Below, one piece after another: positions 33,202 to 40,048 of a DNA stretch of 64,000 nucleotides. The stretch is taken from positions 1-64,000 of the forward strand of contig BQMY01000119.1 in assembly GCA_022181065.1 (NCBI GenBank). Reading direction: 5' to 3'. Source of the DNA: Melioribacteraceae bacterium (GTDB lineage Bacteria > Bacteroidota > Ignavibacteria > Ignavibacteriales > Melioribacteraceae). The translations under genes were made by a program, and so were the position numbers. Under the pieces are notes generated by a model, which saw only the letters and a list, made by a program, of their open reading frames with translations, was not told where the DNA came from and searched no databases. Within the stretch, counting starts at the first letter, position 1; each line of letters begins with the position of its first letter.

Positions 33202-34125
33202 TTGAATTCGATAGAAGTCCAAAATCTTACAAAAAAGTTTGGTGATTTCACATCGGTTGACAATATATCGTTTGCCGTAGAACAGGGTGAGATATTCGGT
33301 TTTCTCGGTTCAAACGGCGCGGGTAAATCGACAACTATCAAGATGCTTTGCGGTATCCTCGAGCCAACTTCGGGTGATGCTTTGGTTGGCGGGCACAGTG
33401 TGGTTAAAGCACCTGACAAGGTAAAATCGAATATCGGGTATATGTCGCAGCGGTTCTCACTCTATGATGATCTGACTGTCGGTGAAAATATCGATTTTTT
33501 CGGAGGAGTTTACGGACTTGAGGGAAAACTCTTCAGGGAAAGAAAATCATGGGTACTCAATATTTCCAATCTTGGTGGAAAAGAAAAACTTCTTACCGGA
33601 GATCTTCCGGGCGGTGTCAAACAAAGACTCGCGCTGGGAACCGCAGTGATCCACCGACCATCGATTGTATTCCTCGATGAACCCACAAGCGGAGTTGATC
33701 CCCTCTCCCGAAGAAATTTCTGGGAGTTGATCCATGATCTTTCATCTGACGGCACAACTATATTTGTTACAACCCATTATCTTGAGGAGGCCGAGTTCTG
33801 TAACAATATCATCCTTATAAACGCGGGTAAACTTATCGCTGAAGGTGACTCAAAAACCTTAAAATCAAAGTATATCGATGGAGACATCTACGAACTCGAA
33901 TGTGATAAACCTGTTGCCGCAATGGAACTTCTTGAATCTGCTGATTTTATCTCCGATAGCTCAATTTTTGGCAATAAACTCCATATCTCGGTAGAAAAAA
34001 ATTGCCATCCCGAAAGCAAAATTAAATCTCTCCTCGAAAAAGAACAGATTAAACTTATTGCCATTGATCCGATATCCCCAACTCTCGAAGATGTGTTTAT
34101 CAATCTGGTTGAGGGGAAAAATTAA
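33202..34125 (+). CDS. ABC exporter ATPase 2, altered signature motif
   Basis: TTG at 33202 is preferred over the GTG at 33193 because AAAGG sits at proper distance from the TTG, while the GTG lies within it and inside the tolC stop region. The 307-residue ATPase has Walker A GSNGAGKSTT (36-45), Walker B IVFLDEPT and a normal H-loop histidine (THYLEEAE, His192), but its signature is LPGGVKQ (135-141) instead of LSGGxxQ. It therefore complements ATPase 1, which has the normal signature but no H-loop histidine. It corresponds to the C-terminal half of YbhF. Confidence 0.9.
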   Translation: MNSIEVQNLTKKFGDFTSVDNISFAVEQGEIFGFLGSNGAGKSTTIKMLCGILEPTSGDALVGGHSVVKAPDKVKSNIGYMSQRFSLYDDLTVGENIDFFGGVYGLEGKLFRERKSWVLNISNLGGKEKLLTGDLPGGVKQRLALGTAVIHRPSIVFLDEPTSGVDPLSRRNFWELIHDLSSDGTTIFVTTHYLEEAEFCNNIILINAGKLIAEGDSKTLKSKYIDGDIYELECDKPVAAMELLESADFISDSSIFGNKLHISVEKNCHPESKIKSLLEKEQIKLIAIDPISPTLEDVFINLVEGKN

Positions 34126-34126
34126 T

Positions 34127-35260
34127 ATGGGATCAAGAATTAAAGCTGTCGCTAAAAAGGAAGTAAAACAGCTCCTGCGCGATAAACGTATGTTGTTTGT
34201 GATCTTTTTCTTTCCTGTATTCCTGCTCGGTGTTTTTGGATATGCTGTAAACTTTGATGTTAAACATATCCAAATGGGTGTGCTGGATTTATCACGCTCG
34301 CAAGAAAGCAGGGAGATAATTAACTCACTCACTTCTTCGGAATATTTCGATTACAAAATAACATTCCGCAATGATAGAGAAATCAGGGATGCACTTGATA
34401 AAAAAGATGTTCAATGTGTAATTGTTTTTCCGCGCGACCTTACTGAAAAATTATATACACCCGGTGCGGAAGTAAAATTGCAGGTTCTCATTGATGGTGT
34501 GGATGGAAATACGGCAACCATAATTATGAACTATGTTAAAGGCGCTACTTTAGCCTTCGATATGCAGTTCAAAGAGAATATACTCGCCCGACTTGGAAGA
34601 ACAATCGAACTTCCCCTCGGATTTGAACCGATTTTCTGGTTCAACCCTGATCTGAAATCAACCTGGTTTCTCATTCCCGGACTTATAGCAATGATTCTCA
34701 TTGTTACCGCTGTGGTGAGCGTTTCCCTTACACTCGTCAGAGAAAAAGAACGGGGCACGATTGAACAGATAAATGTATCATCAATCAATACCATTGAATT
34801 ATTGATCGGCAAATCGCTGCCATACATTTTTATTGCTCTGATTAACGCAATCTTTATCCTGACCGCCGGATATTTACTGTTCGGACTTGAAATACAGGGG
34901 AGTTATGTTCTGCTTTTTATCAGCACCTTAATTTTTATCATCGCCTCTGTTAGTATGGGTATTTTTGTTTCTGTTGTCGCTGACTCACAGCAGGTTGCAT
35001 TCACAATAGCGACATTTCTTTCGTTACTCCCTTCGGTAATACTATCCGGATTTATTTTCCCGATCGACAGCATGCCCTGGGTGGTACAGATAATAACCAA
35101 TGTAACACCGGCAAAGTTTTTCCTTCAGGCACTAAGGGCGATAATATTGCGTGGGGCAGGATTACCCGCGTTCTGGCAGGATCTCATTTATCTTGGAGTA
35201 TTCATTTTCGTTTTTCTTACCGCAGCAACACTTATTAGCAAAAGGAAAAGCGCAATTTAA
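34127..35260 (+). CDS. ABC-2 type permease 1 (YbhS/YbhR-like)
   Basis: The ATG at 34127, just after the ATPase stop with GAGGGG upstream, is chosen over an in-frame start inside the previous gene. The 377-residue protein has one N-terminal helix (MLFVIFFFPVFLLGVFGYA), a large extracytoplasmic domain (about 45-175) and five C-terminal helices. The motif EKERGTIEQINVSSINTIEL precedes the second of these, as in ABC2_membrane_3 proteins. It forms the membrane channel with permease 2. The substrate is unknown; relatives export drugs or maintain the envelope. Confidence 0.9.
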   Translation: MGSRIKAVAKKEVKQLLRDKRMLFVIFFFPVFLLGVFGYAVNFDVKHIQMGVLDLSRSQESREIINSLTSSEYFDYKITFRNDREIRDALDKKDVQCVIVFPRDLTEKLYTPGAEVKLQVLIDGVDGNTATIIMNYVKGATLAFDMQFKENILARLGRTIELPLGFEPIFWFNPDLKSTWFLIPGLIAMILIVTAVVSVSLTLVREKERGTIEQINVSSINTIELLIGKSLPYIFIALINAIFILTAGYLLFGLEIQGSYVLLFISTLIFIIASVSMGIFVSVVADSQQVAFTIATFLSLLPSVILSGFIFPIDSMPWVVQIITNVTPAKFFLQALRAIILRGAGLPAFWQDLIYLGVFIFVFLTAATLISKRKSAI

Positions 35261-35269
35261 GTTGGATAT

Positions 35270-36400
35270 ATGAAAATAATATTACACATAATCAGAAAAG
35301 AGTTTTTACAGTTCAAACGTGATCCCAAAATGTTTGTGATAGTGTTATTCGCGCCGGTTATACAACTGGTCTTTTTGGGGTACGCTGCCACATTTGATGT
35401 CAACACTGTACATACCGCTGTTTATGATATTGATAAAACCAATGAAAGCAGAACATTTGTTGAACGCCTTGAAAAGAGTGGATATTTCCGGATAGATCAT
35501 TATATCAACAGTTATGATGAACTTGAGGAGCATATAAACAACGGAGAAGTGATTGCGGGAGTAGTTATTCCGGCTAATTTCGAAAGTGATCTATATGGCG
35601 GAAAACACCCGAAACTACAGGCGATATTTGATGGTTCGGATGGTAATACAGCTTCTATCGCGGCGGGGTATATACAGTCCATTATCTCCACATACTCAAC
35701 CGAAATTTTATATGAACTCTATTCGAACAAAGGAAATTTTGTTATTCCCGCGGGAACACTCGACTCAGAGACAAGGGTTTGGTACAATCCCGAACTGAAA
35801 ACCAGAAAATTTATGGTTCCCGGTATTGTCGGATTACTGTTAATGTTGATCACATTAATTCTTACATCACTCGCAATCGTTAAAGAAAAGGAAATTGGTA
35901 CTTTTGAGCAGCTCATCGTAACGCCAATCAAACCTTATCAGCTCATTATCGGAAAGCTGGTACCATTCACGATAGTCGGACTCATAGCCACTGTTGTGGT
36001 TTTAACCGCAATGCGAGTGATATTCGATATTCCTGTAAGGGGAAGTGTAACCTTCCTGTTTGTCGCAACAACTATTTATGTGTTGTCTCTCCTTGGATTC
36101 GGATTATTTGTCTCTACAATTTCCAAAACCCAGCAGCAGGCTATGATGCTCGCGATTTTCATTATTATGCTTCCCATGGTCTATTTATCAGGATTTGCTT
36201 TTCCGATTGAGAACATGCCGAAATCTATTCAGTACGTTACCTACATTGTGCCCCTGCGTTATTTTATTACAATCATACGGGGTGTTATACTTAAAGGAAT
36301 CGGATTTTCGCAACTCTGGCTGGAGACATCCATTCTTCTCGTAATGGGGATCGCAATACTATTCCTCAGCTCACTTCGCTTTAAACGTAAACTGGATTGA
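35270..36400 (+). CDS. ABC-2 type permease 2 (YbhR/YbhS-like)
   Basis: The 376-residue protein is a paralogue of the preceding permease with the same plan: N-terminal helix (KMFVIVLFAPVIQLVFLGYA), extracytoplasmic domain, EKEIGTFEQLIVTPIKPYQL motif and five helices ending near residue 370. It starts 9 bp after permease 1 and is the last gene of the seven-gene export operon. A weak GAATC/GATTC hairpin with T-rich surroundings follows at 36413-36455 and may terminate transcription. Confidence 0.9.
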   Translation: MKIILHIIRKEFLQFKRDPKMFVIVLFAPVIQLVFLGYAATFDVNTVHTAVYDIDKTNESRTFVERLEKSGYFRIDHYINSYDELEEHINNGEVIAGVVIPANFESDLYGGKHPKLQAIFDGSDGNTASIAAGYIQSIISTYSTEILYELYSNKGNFVIPAGTLDSETRVWYNPELKTRKFMVPGIVGLLLMLITLILTSLAIVKEKEIGTFEQLIVTPIKPYQLIIGKLVPFTIVGLIATVVVLTAMRVIFDIPVRGSVTFLFVATTIYVLSLLGFGLFVSTISKTQQQAMMLAIFIIMLPMVYLSGFAFPIENMPKSIQYVTYIVPLRYFITIIRGVILKGIGFSQLWLETSILLVMGIAILFLSSLRFKRKLD

Positions 36401-36474
36401 TATCGCAGAATTGAATCTTTTTTATTTTTAGATTCTATTTTCTATATTACAATATAATACTGCCGGAAAACCGC

Positions 36475-36753
36475 GTGAAAGAGCTTTTGAAATTAAAAAA
36501 TATTGGTGAAGTATCAGCCAAAATGCTTGTGGAAATAGATGTCCACAACCGCGGGGATATAGAAAAACTTGGTCCGGCTACAATATATCATATCCTCAAA
36601 GCTCAAGGCTACAACGTCAATATCATGATGGTGTACGCGCTCTACGGTGCGTTGAAAAACAAACATTACATTGAAATATCGGAAGCAGAAAAGGATGAGC
36701 TTCAAAAACAGATAAAAAATCAGCCTTTCGACAGTCTCGAAGGAACCTTATGA
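36475..36753 (+). CDS. TfoX C-terminal-domain-like protein (helix-hairpin-helix)
   Basis: The 92-residue protein, starting with GTG, matches the TfoX/Sxy C-terminal domain: LLKLKNIGEVSAKMLVEIDV (4-23) is a helix-hairpin-helix, followed by LGPATIYHILKAQGYNVN and MMVYALYGALKNKHYIEIS. There is no N-terminal TfoX domain, so it is the stand-alone version. Related domains act in competence regulation; the role of the short form is unclear. Its TGA stop overlaps an ATG (ATGA at 36750-36753) that once probably opened the gene now starting at 38914, before the R-M cassette was inserted. Confidence 0.8.
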   Translation: MKELLKLKNIGEVSAKMLVEIDVHNRGDIEKLGPATIYHILKAQGYNVNIMMVYALYGALKNKHYIEISEAEKDELQKQIKNQPFDSLEGTL

Positions 36754-36766
36754 GCGAACCAACATT
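36748..36766 (+). repeat. Left copy of 19-bp direct repeat flanking the C5 R-M cassette
   Basis: TTATGAGCGAACCAACATT here matches 38912-38930 at 18 of 19 positions. It contains the same start codon and first five codons (MSEPT) as the membrane-protein gene at 38914, then runs into a stop at 36784-36786 after 11 codons. It is a relic start and marks the left insertion boundary. Confidence 0.8.
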
Positions 36767-36832
36767 ACAAATCATTTTTTATTAAAACTTGCCCATATTT
36801 TAATAGGATTATTTTAAATAATTAACTAATTT

Positions 36833-36866
36833 ATAACCATTGTATAATGTTGTGTAAAGTGGTTAT
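36833..36866 (+). promoter_or_regulatory. Inverted repeat around the C5-methyltransferase promoter
   Basis: ATAACCA (36833-36839) and TGGTTAT (36860-36866) form a perfect 7-bp inverted repeat enclosing TGTATAAT, an extended -10 element (36841-36848). The start codon is at 36869, so the leader is very short and has no clear ribosome-binding site. The HTH domain at the start of the methyltransferase could bind here and repress its own gene. Confidence 0.45.
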
Positions 36867-36868
36867 TT

Positions 36869-38098
36869 ATGAATAAATTTTATTCTTTATCCGAAGCAGC
36901 TGAATTATTTGGAAAAAGCAAGGAAACTTTGAGGAGATGGGATAAGAAGGGAATTTTAACAGCAGTAAGAGAACCTATTTCAAATTATAGAGTTTTTAGA
37001 AAGGAAGATGTACAATTATTATTAGGTGACTTTTACACTGAGTCTAGCAAAGATGATATTTCCAACTTTGTTATACCTGATAATGAGTACACTGTTTTGG
37101 AGCTTTTTGCGGGAGCGGGTGGTTTAGCTCTCGGGCTAGAAAAAGCTGGTTTAAAATGTGTTGGACTGAATGAAATTGATAAATTTGCCTGTGCTACATT
37201 ACGTAAAAACAGACCAAGTTGGAATATTTTGGAAGGCGATATTAAAGAGTTAGACTTTTCAGAATTTAAAAACAGTGTTGATGTTGTTACCGGTGGTTTT
37301 CCTTGTCAAGCGTTTAGTTATGCGGGTAAAAAATTGGGATTAGAAGACACCCGAGGTACCTTGTTTTACGAATTTGCAAGAGTGGTTAAGGAAGTTAATC
37401 CTTTAATGTGTATTGGAGAAAACGTTCGAGGGCTTCTCAGTCACGATGGTGGTAAAACTATTCAAGGCATGATTTCGGTATTGGATGAAATTGGCTACAA
37501 GGTTGTTCCGGTAAATGTTTTGAAAGCAGTTAATTTTAAAGTTCCTCAAAAAAGAGAACGACTTATTTTAGTTGGAATCAGGAAAGATATAAATATTAAA
37601 TATGATTATCCCAAACCGCATAGAAAAATTTATACTTTAAAAGACGCCTTAAAAAAAGGTGAACTTTTTAATACCGATGTACCTGTTTCAGAAGGAGTTA
37701 AGTACCCACCTGGAAAAAGGCAAATTCTGGATTTAGTTCCTCCTAAAGGATATTGGAGAGATTTACCCGTTGATATTCAAAAAAAATATATGGGAGGTAG
37801 TTTCTATCTTGGTGGTGGAAAAACCGGTATGGCCAGGAGAATTGGTTGGGATGAACCTTCATTAACGCTAACATGCAGTCCCGCACAGAAGCAAACTGAA
37901 AGATGTCACCCGGATGAAACCCGACCTTTTACTGTCAGGGAATATGCAAGAATACAAACATTTCCCGATGAATGGCAATTTGCGGGTTCAACTGCTCAAA
38001 AATATAAACAAATTGGAAACGCAGTACCTGTAAATCTTGCTCTGGAACTAGGGTATTCAATAATAAAATTTTTAAATGCGTACTATAAATCTACTTAA
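36869..38098 (+). CDS. C5-cytosine DNA methyltransferase with N-terminal MerR-like HTH, type II R-M
   Basis: The 409-residue protein begins with a MerR/excisionase-like winged HTH (YSLSEAAELFGKSKETLRRW, 5-24; GILTAVREPISNYRVFRKED, 28-47). The methyltransferase domain follows: motif I TVLELFAGAGG (75-85), catalytic motif IV GGFPCQAFS with Cys146, motif VI GENVRG, motif VIII QKRERLILVG and motif X KQIGNAVPVNLA at the end. It transfers a methyl group to C5 of cytosine in the site cut by the neighbouring EcoO109I-like enzyme. HTH-extended C5 methyltransferases such as M.SsoII and M.EcoRII regulate their own genes. It overlaps the convergent nuclease gene by 8 bp. Confidence 0.92.
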   Translation: MNKFYSLSEAAELFGKSKETLRRWDKKGILTAVREPISNYRVFRKEDVQLLLGDFYTESSKDDISNFVIPDNEYTVLELFAGAGGLALGLEKAGLKCVGLNEIDKFACATLRKNRPSWNILEGDIKELDFSEFKNSVDVVTGGFPCQAFSYAGKKLGLEDTRGTLFYEFARVVKEVNPLMCIGENVRGLLSHDGGKTIQGMISVLDEIGYKVVPVNVLKAVNFKVPQKRERLILVGIRKDINIKYDYPKPHRKIYTLKDALKKGELFNTDVPVSEGVKYPPGKRQILDLVPPKGYWRDLPVDIQKKYMGGSFYLGGGKTGMARRIGWDEPSLTLTCSPAQKQTERCHPDETRPFTVREYARIQTFPDEWQFAGSTAQKYKQIGNAVPVNLALELGYSIIKFLNAYYKST

Positions 38099-38801
38099 AA
38101 TAATTTCTTTTAATATCCTCCGCTAAAGACTTAATTGTATTTTTGATTACATTTTGTCCATCCATTTCGAGAGCGACTTCCCCGAATGCATCGATGAGTT
38201 CATAATAAAATTCTGTTATTCCGGTTAATCGATACCAAAACTCTTGTCCAACGTAAACAGGAAATGTTTGATTCAATTTCTTGTAATGTGAACTTAAACC
38301 GGAAGACTCACCATATATTACTCCGACAATTAAATCGTCTAATTCGATTCGCAAATTATTTGTGCGAGCCCTGTTTCTGATGTCAGAAAAATGATTCACT
38401 ATGGTGGTAACATCATCATAGTTTATTGTATTTGGTCCAGCTTTAAGTTGACAATACTTTTTTCTATTATCAGTTGAGTCAATAAACTCAATATCGATAC
38501 CCGGCGTAGTTGACCCCAAACCCTCAAACAGTACACTTATGAGGTCCTGAATTCTCATACCAAAAGTTGTTGCAATCGAAGATCCAAGAATTCTTGGTAA
38601 TATGAGTGCCTCTGCAATACTTTCCGGTTCATCGTTTCCTTTTAAAAAGTTTGCCAAATACTTAAAGAGAAATGGATTTACGTTATACTCTTTTAACTTA
38701 CCAGCTTTCTTGCAAGATTTTTCAATATGCGTTTGAACTATTTCAGTTCTAAAAAATTCTTTAGCTCTTTTAAGTAAAATTTCTCTTTGTTCAACATTCA
38801 T
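38091..38801 (-). CDS. EcoO109I-like type II restriction endonuclease
   Basis: The 236-residue protein resembles EcoO109I (RGGNCCY) in order and wording: ALILPRILGSSIATTFG (about 65-81), GIDIEF then KKYCQLKAGPNTINYDD (catalytic D...xLK core, about 100-128), DLIVGVIYGESSGLSSHYKKL and VYVGQEFWYRLTGI. The core fits a PD-(D/E)xK fold in which the second acidic residue is replaced by Gln or displaced, as in LSLKAG of EcoO109I. By homology the site may be a GGNCC-type sequence, which is inference. A -10-like TATAAT (38817-38822) lies only 16 bp before the start, so the leader is very short. It converges on the methyltransferase with an 8-bp overlap. Confidence 0.85.
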   Translation of the reverse strand: MNVEQREILLKRAKEFFRTEIVQTHIEKSCKKAGKLKEYNVNPFLFKYLANFLKGNDEPESIAEALILPRILGSSIATTFGMRIQDLISVLFEGLGSTTPGIDIEFIDSTDNRKKYCQLKAGPNTINYDDVTTIVNHFSDIRNRARTNNLRIELDDLIVGVIYGESSGLSSHYKKLNQTFPVYVGQEFWYRLTGITEFYYELIDAFGEVALEMDGQNVIKNTIKSLAEDIKRNYFK

Positions 38802-38911
38802 AGTATATTATAACCGGAATAACTTTGAAAATAATCTGTAAATACAATATAATATTCTTAAACGAAATTTGATTTAAGTTGTTTGTCAACTTTAATTTTT
38901 TTGATGGAGTT

Positions 38912-38930
38912 TTATGAGCGAGCCAACATT
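38912..38930 (+). repeat. Right copy of the 19-bp direct repeat flanking the C5 R-M cassette
   Basis: TTATGAGCGAGCCAACATT matches 36748-36766 with one transition. Here it opens the intact membrane-protein gene. Over a wider 25-bp window (from GGA upstream) 21 positions agree, all four differences being transitions, as expected of an old duplication under drift. Confidence 0.8.
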
Positions 38931-39513
38931 TTCCTGGAAAAGTGTAATATTCGAATCTCTTTTCGTGGTGATGGGTGTGGTACTCGCGTTTATTGGTAAT
39001 GAATACAGATCGTCTCTTCAGGAGGAACAAAAGGCCAGGAAAGCAATAAAAAGTATTCTGTTTGAAATTGAAAACAATAAAAGCGCTATCGAGGTATCTC
39101 TGAAGTATCACGAATATCTGAGAGATACACTTTTCAGCTTCATGCGAAATAATCCATCAGCCAATTCCGCACCGGAAATACAGGTTTTTGAAAAAGGTTT
39201 TATATCACCGGCTGAACTCCTTTCAACCGCGTATCAGACCGCGCTCGCCACAGATGTTCTAAATAACTACAAATATGAACTCGTGCTCGAAATAGGTAAT
39301 CTTTACGCCAAACAACAGAGTTATGACCATCAGAAAGCGAGGGTTGGTGATATTATATATAAGGCTTTATACACCGAAGGCAGAATAAAAATGCTTGCTA
39401 ACTACAGGAATCTTTTAAGTGTGATTTTGACTTTCACATATAAGGAGCGGGAATTAATAAAAGCTTATGAAGCTACTATAGAAGACCTGACGGAGTATCG
39501 TACAATTGAATAA
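38914..39513 (+). CDS. Single-span membrane protein of unknown function
   Basis: The 199-residue protein has one N-terminal hydrophobic segment (VIFESLFVVMGVVLAFIGNEY, split about 11-31) and a long helical, charged remainder (EEQKARKAIKSILFEIENNK and on). Related short proteins with an N-terminal anchor and a predicted helical bundle are common in this phylum but have no known function. It was probably once coupled to the TfoX-like gene. It overlaps the diacylglycerol kinase start by 8 bp, so the pair is coupled. Confidence 0.7.
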   Translation: MSEPTFSWKSVIFESLFVVMGVVLAFIGNEYRSSLQEEQKARKAIKSILFEIENNKSAIEVSLKYHEYLRDTLFSFMRNNPSANSAPEIQVFEKGFISPAELLSTAYQTALATDVLNNYKYELVLEIGNLYAKQQSYDHQKARVGDIIYKALYTEGRIKMLANYRNLLSVILTFTYKERELIKAYEATIEDLTEYRTIE

Positions 39514-39889
39514 ATATTTACGTAAAGAAATAAAAAGTTTCGGGCACGCGTTCCGGGGTATTTACATATTAGTTAGCACCCAGCCTCACGCAAAAATTCA
39601 TTTGGTCGCATCAATTGTAGTTCTTTTAAGCGGGATAATTCTTGACTATTCGTCAATTGAGTGGGCGATATTGGTTGTGATGATTGGTGTTGTAATTGCT
39701 GCCGAAGGTATCAACTCCGCGATAGAATTTCTCGCTGATCGTGTATCAAATGAATATCATGAATTAATAAAAAACGCTAAAGATGTGGCGGCGGGTTCGG
39801 TTCTTTTACTCGCGATAAGCTCCGTAATAGTCGCTTCAATAATTATCCTCCCCAAATTTATAAAGTATTTACAGACTTGCCTCATATAA
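39506..39889 (+). CDS. dgkA: Diacylglycerol/undecaprenol kinase
   Basis: The 127-residue integral membrane kinase starts with TTG inside the previous gene. It has three helices and the DgkA signatures: SFGHAFRGIYILVSTQPHAKIH (split about 11-32), AEGINSAIEFLADRVS (about 66-81) with the catalytic glutamate, and KNAKDVAAGSVLL. It phosphorylates diacylglycerol or undecaprenol with ATP, recycling lipid carrier for cell-wall and polysaccharide synthesis. Gram-negative DgkA uses diacylglycerol; sequences with this EGxNSAIE motif from many phyla prefer undecaprenol, so the substrate is open. Confidence 0.92.
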   Translation: MNKYLRKEIKSFGHAFRGIYILVSTQPHAKIHLVASIVVLLSGIILDYSSIEWAILVVMIGVVIAAEGINSAIEFLADRVSNEYHELIKNAKDVAAGSVLLLAISSVIVASIIILPKFIKYLQTCLI

Positions 39890-39957
39890 AGAAGTATCTC
39901 CTTTTATTCTTCGAAACTACAAATTTTAGCTAATGCCAGAGATAAAAATCTCTATTA

Positions 39958-40035
39958 ACGACACTTTGTCGTATAATTAATTTGCATTCATGGATAATCT
40001 GTCTTATATTTAATCAGAATAAATTATCTGATTAA
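39958..40035 (+). promoter_or_regulatory. Promoter and two palindromes before the NO-defence operon
   Basis: ACGACA-CTT-TGTCGT (39958-39972) is a perfect palindrome. A promoter TTGCAT (39982-39987), 17 bp, TATATT (40005-40010) follows. TTAATCAGA (40010-40018) and TCTGATTAA (40027-40035) form a perfect 9-bp inverted repeat at the expected transcription start, the usual place for a repressor. The gene start is 40049, with AAGGAGA as ribosome-binding site. A further palindrome AGAGAT-AAAA-ATCTCT lies at 39938-39953. An NO-sensing regulator is expected, but none is encoded next to it. Confidence 0.6.
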
Positions 40036-40048
40036 GGAGAATTCGAAA

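Noticed and set aside
36413-36455. Terminator after permease 2
   Set aside because: Only a 5-bp GAATC/GATTC stem with the T-run inside the loop; too weak to list as a feature.
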